Source of the DNA: Kiritimatiellia bacterium
GTDB taxonomy: Bacteria; Verrucomicrobiota; Kiritimatiellia; JAAZAB01
Direction of reading: 5' to 3'
DNA length: 64,000 bases
Assembly (NCBI GenBank): GCA_028718125.1
Contig: JAQUMN010000007.1
Coordinates: forward strand, 1 to 64,000
The translations under genes were made by a program, and so were the position numbers. Of this stretch, positions 43,832 to 52,071 are shown piece after piece (positions within the stretch are counted from its first letter, which is position 1; each line of letters opens with the position of its first letter). Under the pieces are notes generated by a model that saw only the letters and a program-made list of their open reading frames with translations, did no database searches and had not been told where the DNA came from.

Positions 43832-45355
43832 ATGACAACGAACTCCATTTTTAATACCGAAAAAACAATAAAACTTGGCATCTGGGGACTCGGCCGCGGA
43901 CAAAGTTTCATAAATTCAGCGAAAGCGCTGAACATTAATGTCGTCGCGGGCTGCGATCTCCATGAATCAATGCGCGCACGTTTCCTAAAGAACTGCCCCG
44001 ACGCCTTCGTAACGCCAGATGAGGATGAATTCCTGGCGCGGGACTTTGACGCAGTGCTCATTGCCACCTATTGCACAGACCATGCGGCGCACGCTATCAA
44101 GGCGATGCAAGCGGGGAAGCATGTCCTGAGCGAAGTAACCGCGTTTTTCACTCCGGCGCAGGGCGTGGCGCTAGCCGAAGCTGTAGAAAAATACGGCAAA
44201 GTATATAACCTCGCGGAAAATTATCCGTTCTCCGTCGAAAACATGTATCTGGCCAAGCTTTGGCGTGAAGGTTTTTTCGGCGACCTCGCTTACGCCGAAT
44301 ATGAATATGTGCATGGCGTGGGGCGCGCTTACGCCAATCCGGACGGCACGCCGCTGGAGCCCGGCAACCGCGCTCACCACTGGAGAGGCTGGTTGAACTA
44401 TCACTATTACTGTACTCATTCGCTCGGTCCCGTAATGGTCATCACCGGGTTGCGCCCCGAAAGAGTTGTCGCGTTCCCGTCAGACGTGCAGAACTACGGC
44501 GTCATCAAGGGCAAGGGACGCAAGATTGACGGCATACTGCCCTCCCTCGGCGCCTTCGCCCCGTCGCTTATCACGATGAGCAACGGCGGAATCGTGCGTA
44601 ACCTTATGGGCGGAACCACCGCCGACAGCCATCACCAGCGCCTTTTTGGGACGAAAGCTTCCGCCGAAATGCATCCTCTGAAGATCAAAGTCGGCGCGAC
44701 CGGCTCGTCGTTCAATATCGCGGTACAGCCCGCATGGAGCGAAATGGGCGACCTAGCTGAAAAAGCCGGACACGGCGGCGGCGATTTCTGGGAGCTTTAC
44801 TACTTCGCGCGACAAATCCTTACCGGCGAAAAAGCGCCCTGGGACATCTATGCGTCTGCGGATGTCACCCTCGCCGGAATACAGGCGCTCCGCAGCGCCG
44901 AAGCGGATGGCATGCCTATGGAGATTCCCGATTTCCGCGACAAAACCGTCCGCGACAGGTGCCGCGACGACAATTGGCAGCAAAAACATATCGACCCGGA
45001 CAGAATATTTCCGGATGAACAGCGCTTGGCGATTACCAATGATTTCAGTCCGGCAATGATCGCGCTCAACCGCGCCGCGACAAACGTGCGCAAAGCCCTT
45101 GATGCAATCAGGGTATTTCACGTCGCGCTTCCGGAGGACAAAAGCAAAATCATCGAACTTGTTAAAAGCGTCCGCGATTCCATCCCGGAATATGCCGTTA
45201 CTTATGCAAGGGCGCGTCGGATTGCCGATGCCTACCCCGACTCGCAGGGCGGGCGCGCTATCCTGGAAATGCTTGTGGACGTCGGCGCGGAAGAGCGCGT
45301 GACGAACACGAACGCCCTCGTTGCCGAACTCAATGAGTTTCTTTTGAGGAAATGA
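43832..45355 (+). CDS. Gfo/Idh/MocA-type oxidoreductase lacking the EKP lysine (paralogue of 31395)
   Basis: 507 residues from the ATG at 43832, chosen because its N-terminus (MTTNSIFNTEKTIKLGIWGL) lines up with the paralogue; two upstream in-frame ATGs exist. GIWGLGRGQSFI, GCDLHESMRARFL, DAVLIATY, GKHVLSEVTAFFT (no EKP), NLAENYPFSVENMYLAKLWR and YHYYCTHSLGPVMVITG are almost the same as in the protein at 31395. It shares the helical extension after about residue 400 but stops before the beta-sandwich domain. Codon use looks a little different from neighbours (more CGC and GCG), possibly a separate origin. Confidence 0.9.
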   Translation: MTTNSIFNTEKTIKLGIWGLGRGQSFINSAKALNINVVAGCDLHESMRARFLKNCPDAFVTPDEDEFLARDFDAVLIATYCTDHAAHAIKAMQAGKHVLSEVTAFFTPAQGVALAEAVEKYGKVYNLAENYPFSVENMYLAKLWREGFFGDLAYAEYEYVHGVGRAYANPDGTPLEPGNRAHHWRGWLNYHYYCTHSLGPVMVITGLRPERVVAFPSDVQNYGVIKGKGRKIDGILPSLGAFAPSLITMSNGGIVRNLMGGTTADSHHQRLFGTKASAEMHPLKIKVGATGSSFNIAVQPAWSEMGDLAEKAGHGGGDFWELYYFARQILTGEKAPWDIYASADVTLAGIQALRSAEADGMPMEIPDFRDKTVRDRCRDDNWQQKHIDPDRIFPDEQRLAITNDFSPAMIALNRAATNVRKALDAIRVFHVALPEDKSKIIELVKSVRDSIPEYAVTYARARRIADAYPDSQGGRAILEMLVDVGAEERVTNTNALVAELNEFLLRK

Positions 45356-45477
45356 ATCCCTCGCAAGAATAATATAAACACTTCGATACTGAAATCCCAG
45401 TCGGCCTTGTTAATCACCTTCCCCATACGAGGGGTAATTTAAGGAAAGAGTAATAACGAAAAGCTATTTTCGTCCGT

Positions 45478-45638
45478 TAAGCGCAGTCAAGAACGGTCTC
45501 GCGAGAGCTCCATCCTTCGTCCGGCAACTGCCGAACTATGGCGAGCAGGGTGTCCCTCCATGGATGCCATTGTTTTCGCGATATTGGAGGGCGGAGTTCC
45601 GCGACGCCGCTGTTTTTGGTATGGATGACGCAGCCCTG
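45478..45638 (+). mobile_element. 162-bp MITE-like family, copy B
   Basis: Same orientation as copy A. The left end is worn (GCGCAGTCAAGAACGG) but the right end keeps the terminal repeat TGACGCAGCCCTG. The middle GGCAACTGCCGAACTATGGC and the right part ATATTGGAGGGCGGAGTTCC match the other copies. It sits in the 330-base gap before the FGGY kinase gene; the flanks (45356-45477, 45639-45685) show nothing else except a short CCCC/GGGG stem near 45421-45434. Confidence 0.8.
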
Positions 45639-45685
45639 AATGGCCGGATTTAATCCATTGAAGACTGATTGATCGGAATAAAACA

Positions 45686-47137
45686 ATGGCAACATCAACA
45701 GCATATCTTGGCCTGGATATCGGCGGCACCGGCGTAAAAGCAGGCGTTTTTAGCCGGGACGGGAAAATGCTTGCTTCCAGCCGGCGCGCTTTTGAACCGA
45801 CCATTTCCGCGGATGGGCATGTTGATATTTCCATTGATATTATTTATAAATCCGCCCAAGAAGCCGTTCATGAGGCCGCTAAAAAAAGCCGGACAAAAAT
45901 CCTGGCAATGTCGATTTCCTCACAGGGCGAAACATTTGTAACCCTGGACAATAACGCTCGTCCCCTGCATGACGCCATTTTGTGGTACGACAGCCGCGCC
46001 GGGCGTCAGGCTGAAGAATTGCGCGAGGCTGTCCGGTCGGCTACCGGCCGCATTCCATCCATTGACGCAATTCTGTCGGTTTCCAAGATCAGGTGGCTGC
46101 AGGAAAATCACCCGGAAATTATGCGCAAAGCACGCCGGTTTTTTTTATTGCCCGATTATATTGCCTACCGCTTAACCGGTATTGCCGCATTTGATATAAA
46201 CACGGCCGCTTCAACCGGCCTGTTAACATCGGCCGGAGATAAATATGATCCCGCTATTCTGAAGGCGGCCGGGATTGATTTTGCCCAGCTATCAAACATC
46301 CTTGTCCCCGGAACGCCAATTGGAAAAATATTAAAACCGATGGCGAAAGAGTGGGGGCTTACACCGGCAACAATCCTGGTGAGCGGCACTAATGATCAGT
46401 ATGCCGGCGCCATCGGCGCCGGCAATTACCGTCCCGGGATTCTCACGGAAACCAGCGGCACCTGTCTGGCGCTGGTCACGCTGACAAAACGCCTGCCTAA
46501 ACCCATGCCGCGAGGCCTGTTCGGGGGATGTTTTCCAATCAAGCCGTATTATTTTATGCTGGCCTATGTCAAAACGGCGGGCGTTGTACTGGACTGGTTC
46601 CGGAAAGAATGCGCAGGCGGCGCAAGCTTTGACGTCTTGAATGCGGAGGCGGCCGCCGTGCCGATAGGATGCCGGGGATTAACCATGCTGCCGCATTTCG
46701 ACGGCATGGTCTCGCCGACGCCCAACGCGGCCATGCGCGGTCGCTTCTGTGGTCTGACGCTTAAGCACACGCGCGCCGACCTATACCGCTCCATCCTTGA
46801 GGCCCTGACGTTCAGCCTGAAAGAAAACATGGAATGGATGCGCCAACACGGGCTTGCCATAGAAACGGTCAGGGGCATTGGCGGCGGGGCCAAAAACGAA
46901 TTCTGGCTGCAAATGAAGGCGGATGTTACCGGCCAACCCGTGGAGCAGCCCGCCGTCACAGAATCGGCCGTTCTGGGCGCCGCCATGCTGGCGGCGTGGG
47001 GCGCCGGCGCATTTTTTTCGCTGTCGGAAACGAGCGCCGCCTGGTATCATATTGGCCGTCTCTTCATTCCCAAACAGGTCAATCACGACCGGTATAAGGC
47101 GCCCTATCGCCGCTACCGGGAATTGACAAAGGGGTAA
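45686..47137 (+). CDS. FGGY family carbohydrate kinase (xylulokinase-like)
   Basis: 483 residues. The first ATP-binding element is YLGLDIGGTGVKAGVF. SISSQGETFVTLD and LHDAILWYDSRAGRQ (catalytic Asp in the W-x-D-x-R loop) match xylulokinase/gluconokinase members. ILVSGTNDQYAGAIGAGN, ETSGTCLALV and the C-terminal VRGIGGGAKNEFWLQMKADVTG complete the actin-like fold. It phosphorylates a ketose or sugar acid and so should act after the isomerases. With the PfkB protein the island has two kinases from different folds, suggesting two sugars or two steps. Confidence 0.93.
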   Translation: MATSTAYLGLDIGGTGVKAGVFSRDGKMLASSRRAFEPTISADGHVDISIDIIYKSAQEAVHEAAKKSRTKILAMSISSQGETFVTLDNNARPLHDAILWYDSRAGRQAEELREAVRSATGRIPSIDAILSVSKIRWLQENHPEIMRKARRFFLLPDYIAYRLTGIAAFDINTAASTGLLTSAGDKYDPAILKAAGIDFAQLSNILVPGTPIGKILKPMAKEWGLTPATILVSGTNDQYAGAIGAGNYRPGILTETSGTCLALVTLTKRLPKPMPRGLFGGCFPIKPYYFMLAYVKTAGVVLDWFRKECAGGASFDVLNAEAAAVPIGCRGLTMLPHFDGMVSPTPNAAMRGRFCGLTLKHTRADLYRSILEALTFSLKENMEWMRQHGLAIETVRGIGGGAKNEFWLQMKADVTGQPVEQPAVTESAVLGAAMLAAWGAGAFFSLSETSAAWYHIGRLFIPKQVNHDRYKAPYRRYRELTKG

Positions 47138-47146
47138 CAATCAAAT

Positions 47147-48568
47147 ATGCCGGCGAAAAAGTCAAAGACCGACGTTTTCCGGGCAGGCGCGGCACGGGTG
47201 GATGTGACACCCGAGGCCGGGACCCATTTGGGCGGAACAGTAGGAACGCTTCGGCAGGCGGAGATCCTTTGCGATTCTCTCTATGCACGCGCCATTGTGA
47301 TGGAATTGAACGGACGCAAGCTCTGTTATATCCAGGCCGATTTGGAGATTATTACGCGACGATGGGGCGATCACATTCGGCAGGAGGTGCACCAGCAATG
47401 CGGCATCCCGCCGTCGGATTGCATGGTGGCGCCGCCTCAAATCCATTCCGTCCCTCCGCTCGGCAATTTTATTCTTGGCGATGAGCTGCCCCATGTTCCT
47501 CCGGAATTGGAATATCTGCGCGGTTCGCAAACCCCATTTTGCGAGTTTGCCGCAAAAAAAATGATTGAGGCGGCAGTTTTGGCCCAGCAACGCCTTGAGC
47601 CCGTGACGGTCGGTTTCGGAAGGGCATTGCGGGACGACTTGGCCTTTAACCGGCGGGGGATTCGCCGGGATGGAACGGCATGCATGCCCTTTCTTTTTTC
47701 CTCGTTGCAAAAACCGCTCGGTCCCACCGAGATTCTCTGCATGGAAGGACCGATGGATCCGGAAGTGGGTGTGGTCTCCTTCAAAAACCAGGATGATCAA
47801 ATCGTTGCCTGTCTTCTGCACTATACCTGCCATCCGGTCAATGTCTTTGCCCGGACGCGAAATGCGCTTTCCGCCGATTGGCCCGGGAGCTGGGCTGAAG
47901 GCGTGCGGCGGCTGGCCGGAAAGGATTGCGTCCCGCTGATCGTGAACGGCTGTTGCGGCAACATTAATTCCTGGCCCCCGTTTGTGCCCGATTTCATTCC
48001 TGATCATCGGCGCATGGGCCGGGAATTGACCCGCACCACCCGGGCCATTCTGAAAACGATGAAACATCGGAAGATCGAAGCATTGAATGGCATGAGCCGC
48101 TCGCTGGCATTACCTCTGAAAACGGCATCAGCGGAAGATCGCAAAGCTGCGGAAGCCTTATTGGTTAAACACCCGCAACCGCTCTGGCAGAAACAGAATC
48201 CTACCCAGGTAGACGGGGAGTGGATGGATGCCGCCATGCTGATCAGCGTGGAGATGGATCGGGAACGCTCACCTGATTTTTGCTATGAATTGCAGGCGTT
48301 CAGGATTGGCCCCGTAAGCTTGATCGGTCTTCCTGGCGAACCCTTTGCGGAGGGCCAATTGGCCATCAAGCAGGCATCTCCGTTTGCCTTGAACCTGGTG
48401 GCGCATTGTGCCAACTCATATGCCGGTTATATCGCCCCGCGCGATGCCTATGCGCGGGGCGGGCATGAAATTCGCCAGAAGCCCGCGCAGTGGGCCAAGC
48501 TGGCGCCGGGCGCTTTGGAGCGCATTGTCAATGAAACCGGAATTATGTTGAAGGAGTTGTATTCATGA
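47147..48568 (+). CDS. Neutral/alkaline ceramidase N-terminal-domain-like protein
   Basis: 473 residues, ATG with AAAGGGG overlapping the previous stop region. FRAGAARVDVTPEAGTHLGG is the typical start of PF04734 proteins. VAPPQIHSVPPLG, LLHYTCHPVNVF and VNGCCGNINSWPP give His and Cys/Asn groups matching the zinc-site regions. GLPGEPFAEGQLAIK and NSYAGYIAPRDAYARGGHE close the domain. Unlike secreted ceramidases there is no signal peptide and the C-terminal beta domain is absent, so it is probably a cytoplasmic amidase- or hydrolase-like enzyme of unknown substrate. Paired with a paralogue downstream. Confidence 0.85.
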   Translation: MPAKKSKTDVFRAGAARVDVTPEAGTHLGGTVGTLRQAEILCDSLYARAIVMELNGRKLCYIQADLEIITRRWGDHIRQEVHQQCGIPPSDCMVAPPQIHSVPPLGNFILGDELPHVPPELEYLRGSQTPFCEFAAKKMIEAAVLAQQRLEPVTVGFGRALRDDLAFNRRGIRRDGTACMPFLFSSLQKPLGPTEILCMEGPMDPEVGVVSFKNQDDQIVACLLHYTCHPVNVFARTRNALSADWPGSWAEGVRRLAGKDCVPLIVNGCCGNINSWPPFVPDFIPDHRRMGRELTRTTRAILKTMKHRKIEALNGMSRSLALPLKTASAEDRKAAEALLVKHPQPLWQKQNPTQVDGEWMDAAMLISVEMDRERSPDFCYELQAFRIGPVSLIGLPGEPFAEGQLAIKQASPFALNLVAHCANSYAGYIAPRDAYARGGHEIRQKPAQWAKLAPGALERIVNETGIMLKELYS

Positions 48569-49959
48569 TCCGCGCCGGTTCTGCACAAGTCGCCATTACT
48601 CCGCCGCTTGGTACGCACATGGCTGGAGATGGAGCCGGAATTCGCCGTTCGGCTCAAAAGGTTTTAGACCCGCTTTACGCCAAGGCGCTGGTGGTCGAAT
48701 GCGGTGCAAGGCGGTTGGCCCTGCTGGCGTTGGATGTCATTTGTATTACCGAGGAATACACCCGGCAGATTCGCGCCGCGGCCAGGGGTTTAGGGTTCGA
48801 GCCGGAGGCGGTGATGGTTCATGCCCTCCAAAATCATTCGGCGCCGAGCATCGGGTGTATGATGCTGGATCCTGATTTTCCATTATTGATAAGACCCGGT
48901 ACCGAATATGTCACCGGCTCGGAACGGGCCTATTGCGATTTCGCCGTGCCGCGCGCGATCGAGGCCCTCAAAACGGCCGTTCAGAAACTGGCCCCGGTCG
49001 AAGCCGCCTATGGACGGGGAATGGCGCCCAACCTGGCATTCAATCGTCGAGGAATCGGGATAAACGGATCAAACTGCATGCCATGGTTTTATTCCGGGAA
49101 ACAATATCCATTGGGCCCCCTGCATCTTTGTTCAATGGAGGGGCCGGACGATCCCGAAGTCGGCGTGATTGCGTTTCGGGCGCAGGATTTGCGCCTGCGG
49201 GCAACCCTGCTGAATTTTGCGTGTCATCCGGTGAATCTCTATGCCACGCATCGCGGGGTAATTTCCGCCGACTGGCCCGGAGCTTGGGCGACTGCGATGG
49301 GATCGTTTTTTGAGACGGACAATCCCTTCATGGTTTTAAACGGTTGCTGCGGTAATCTGAATCCCTGGCCGCCGATGACCCCCGACTTCAAGCCCGATCA
49401 CCGGCGCATGGGGCTGGCCCTGGCCGAGATGGCGCGCAAGGTCATGGAAAGGATGCAGTTTGCGGAGGTTAAATGCGTGGAGTGGCGATTCCGCCGGATT
49501 CCGCTTCCCTATCGGGATATTCCCAAGGCGCGGTTGCAGGAGGTTGATCGCATTTTGAAACGCCATCCTCAGCCGGCATGGAACCGCAATAAATCCGCCG
49601 TTAATGAAGAATGGTTCCTGGCAGCCTCTACCCGCAGCATTGAATATTGCCGGCGGCGGATGCCGGAGTTTCTTTATGAGATCCAGGTCTTTCGTGTAGG
49701 TGACGCCTTCATTGTCGGCCTTTCGGGCGAACCGTTTATCGAAGGGCAACTGGCAATAAAAACCCTGGCACCGTTGCCCTTCATCCAGGTTGCCCACATG
49801 TGCTCGCATTATACGGGTTATTTGCCGACGGGCAAAGGCATCCGGCGGGGAGGGCATGAAGCGAACGCCTATTGCACTTACTGGGCCAAACTGGCGCCCG
49901 AGGCATTGGATATTGTGGTTAGGAACGTCAAAGAGATGATGAAGGAATTGACGGCCTGA
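48565..49959 (+). CDS. Neutral/alkaline ceramidase N-terminal-domain-like protein, paralogue
   Basis: 464 residues, overlapping the previous gene by 4 bases (ATGA) with AAGGAG upstream. RAGSAQVAITPPLGTHMAGD, VHALQNHSAPSIG, LLNFACHPVNLYAT, LNGCCGNLNPWPP, GLSGEPFIEGQLAIK and CSHYTGYLPTGKGIRRGGHE repeat the landmarks of the first paralogue in the same order. AFNRRGIGINGSNCMPWF is nearly shared too. The tandem overlap and similar length suggest a duplication and a possible heteromer. No signal peptide. Confidence 0.86.
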   Translation: MIRAGSAQVAITPPLGTHMAGDGAGIRRSAQKVLDPLYAKALVVECGARRLALLALDVICITEEYTRQIRAAARGLGFEPEAVMVHALQNHSAPSIGCMMLDPDFPLLIRPGTEYVTGSERAYCDFAVPRAIEALKTAVQKLAPVEAAYGRGMAPNLAFNRRGIGINGSNCMPWFYSGKQYPLGPLHLCSMEGPDDPEVGVIAFRAQDLRLRATLLNFACHPVNLYATHRGVISADWPGAWATAMGSFFETDNPFMVLNGCCGNLNPWPPMTPDFKPDHRRMGLALAEMARKVMERMQFAEVKCVEWRFRRIPLPYRDIPKARLQEVDRILKRHPQPAWNRNKSAVNEEWFLAASTRSIEYCRRRMPEFLYEIQVFRVGDAFIVGLSGEPFIEGQLAIKTLAPLPFIQVAHMCSHYTGYLPTGKGIRRGGHEANAYCTYWAKLAPEALDIVVRNVKEMMKELTA

Positions 49960-50063
49960 AGAGGGCGTCACAACCTGCTCCTTACCCTCATCGCCGGATC
50001 ATTTTGTTGTCGCAGAGATCATTTTGTTTGCCCCGCGAGCGGCCCGGGTCTAGGCTGACACCC

Positions 50064-50801
50064 ATGAATTTTAATTTTGAATTTTGGGACTGGATGCTTC
50101 TCCTGTCCGTTGTGTTGCTATCATCAGCCATTGCCTACCTCTACCATCCCAAATGGAAAGCCCTGATAATCAGCCTGCCGGTGCCGTTTACGATGGCAAC
50201 CCTTGCCGTCGGCCAGCCGATCAACGCCGTCAATGTCACCGGAGCGGCTCTACTGATCATGTTTTTTCACGGAGTCCGGATTCTGCACCAGAACCGGCAC
50301 TGGCCGATTGTGCCTTCAATCGCAATCATGACCGCAGCCTACTGCGTGTTTGCCATGGCCCTGGTGCGGGTAATCCCGACATCCGAGGCTGTCTTCTGGA
50401 TCAGCTTGTGTCTCCTCTTGCCGCTGGTATTCTGGATCCAAAGCCTTACGCCGCACCAGGACGAACCAGGCTATCGCACGCCCTTGCCGCTCTGGATCAA
50501 GCTCCCGATCATTACTGTCGTAATTCTGATTATCCTTATTTTAAAGAAACAACTGCAGGGCTTTATGACGGTCTTTCCCATGGTCAGTGTTATCGCGGTT
50601 TATGAGGCGCGGCACAGCCTGAGGACCATGTGCCGTCAGCTGCCTATTCTCATGATCAGCTGCACGACAATGTTCGTCATCATCCGGCTGGCCGAGCCCT
50701 TGATGGGATTACGCTGGGCAATGTTGCCCTGCTGGATAGCCTGCCTGCTGTTATTGACGCTCTTTACGCGCCGGCAGTGGGCCCGAGATTACGCGGATTA
50801 A
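50064..50801 (+). CDS. Polytopic inner-membrane protein, unknown function
   Basis: 245 residues from the ATG at 50064; a longer frame starts in a region without features. About seven hydrophobic segments run the full length (MLLLSVVLLSSAIAYLY, ALLIMFFHGVRI, AVFWISLCLLLPLVFWI, LPIITVVILIILIL, CWIACLLLLTLF). Charged loops are short and the C-terminus is Arg-rich. I cannot assign a family. It runs tail to tail into the topoisomerase VI gene with a 4-base overlap of the two stop codons. Confidence 0.75.
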   Translation: MNFNFEFWDWMLLLSVVLLSSAIAYLYHPKWKALIISLPVPFTMATLAVGQPINAVNVTGAALLIMFFHGVRILHQNRHWPIVPSIAIMTAAYCVFAMALVRVIPTSEAVFWISLCLLLPLVFWIQSLTPHQDEPGYRTPLPLWIKLPIITVVILIILILKKQLQGFMTVFPMVSVIAVYEARHSLRTMCRQLPILMISCTTMFVIIRLAEPLMGLRWAMLPCWIACLLLLTLFTRRQWARDYAD

Positions 50802-51949
50802 GGCAGGAAGTCCCCTTTTTTCAGTTTGGCGGGCAGGTATTTTTCCAAAACGTAGTTCAACCCGTGCTTGGCAAAGGCCTGCTGTTCGATACGTACCCCC
50901 ATGGTCAGCATCTGGTTGAGCGCCGCCTGCCATTCCTTGTAGTGCCTGATGAAGGGATCGTTTTTCAAGGCGTCCTTGGCGCGCTTGACGTCGTTTTCCT
51001 CCAGAGGGTGGGTGGCGTCTTCGAGGTCGTAGTCCAAAATATCCTGCGGCGTCACGCCCAGGTAATGGACGCGCGGCACACAGAAAAACTGATTTATGTG
51101 CGCCGCCTGGCCGGAGCCGACTTTAAGCGTCCGGTAGATGTTGCAGTAACCGTAGGGATCGCCGTCGGTAAAGGCGAATACCGGCAGATCCTTGTCATCC
51201 GACAGGCGCCGGATGAATCGCCGGCAGGCGCGGGTGGGCACGCCGCTCATCGAAACCAGGATGCAATTGGCGCTCTCGTAATACCGGTGGTGGACAAGCC
51301 GCTGAAAAAGCGAGGCCGTTTCAATGGCCAGGATGAATTTGGCCTTCGATTCGAAACGCAAATGCTCAACCTGCGAGGGGATGCTCCATGCACCCGTGCC
51401 CAGCTTCTCGCAGTTAATGCGGATATCGCCGCCGGTGCCGGGATCGCGGTCAATCACCGTGACCGGGCCGGTCACTTCGCCGCCGCGTTCTTCGGGAATA
51501 TAGCCTAACTGTTCCCGGTTGATGGCCAGCATGGCTTCCATGTCGTCCAGCAGGGAATCGCTTTCGGGCTGTTCGTCAAACCGGCACTCGCCCCAGCTTT
51601 TGCTGTTGTAATAAATCTCGCGTTTGCCCGCGATGTCGTTCTTGTCCAGGAGATCCTTTTTGGTCGTGGCCATGAGCCGCATGGACTGGGCAAATGTTTT
51701 CACCGTGTTGTAGGAAAGCGTGCGCGTGACCACCTTCTTGAGAATCTCAAAATGCCCTTTCTTGGGATCGTATTTCACGTTGCTCAACGAGCGGATGGGA
51801 AATCGCATCGTGGGCCGCAGGGTCTTGCGAATGATGTCGGTGTAAACATCCTGGGCCACGGCAACGATTTTTCCGGAGGCACATTTCCGGGTCACCGCCG
51901 CCGGAGCGGCCGGCTTGGTCTTTTCCGGTTCTGATTTGGTTTTTGCCAT
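50798..51949 (-). CDS. top6A: DNA topoisomerase VI subunit A (Spo11-like)
   Basis: 383 residues, AAGG before the ATG. The 5Y-CAP domain carries KREIYYNSKSWGE, where the catalytic Tyr (113 or 114) attacks DNA. The Toprim domain supplies the metal-binding Glu210 in FILAIETASLF and D-G-D at 262-264 in FTDGDPYGYCNIYR. YESANCILVSMSGVPTRACRRF is also typical. Top6A2B2 cuts both strands to relax or decatenate DNA. It is mainly archaeal and plant; it is rare in bacteria. The 23-residue Lys/Pro/Ala-rich N-terminus is an extension. Confidence 0.95.
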   Translation of the reverse strand: MAKTKSEPEKTKPAAPAAVTRKCASGKIVAVAQDVYTDIIRKTLRPTMRFPIRSLSNVKYDPKKGHFEILKKVVTRTLSYNTVKTFAQSMRLMATTKKDLLDKNDIAGKREIYYNSKSWGECRFDEQPESDSLLDDMEAMLAINREQLGYIPEERGGEVTGPVTVIDRDPGTGGDIRINCEKLGTGAWSIPSQVEHLRFESKAKFILAIETASLFQRLVHHRYYESANCILVSMSGVPTRACRRFIRRLSDDKDLPVFAFTDGDPYGYCNIYRTLKVGSGQAAHINQFFCVPRVHYLGVTPQDILDYDLEDATHPLEENDVKRAKDALKNDPFIRHYKEWQAALNQMLTMGVRIEQQAFAKHGLNYVLEKYLPAKLKKGDFLP

Positions 51950-52071
51950 GGGTTTTACCTTGTCGAAGTTGATGAAATCAGAATAACGAACAACGCCCTA
52001 ACTGAGCGGCGGCTACACTGAATATTTTTCTAAAAATATAGCCGCGGTATTCTGCTGCCGCGCGCATTCCT

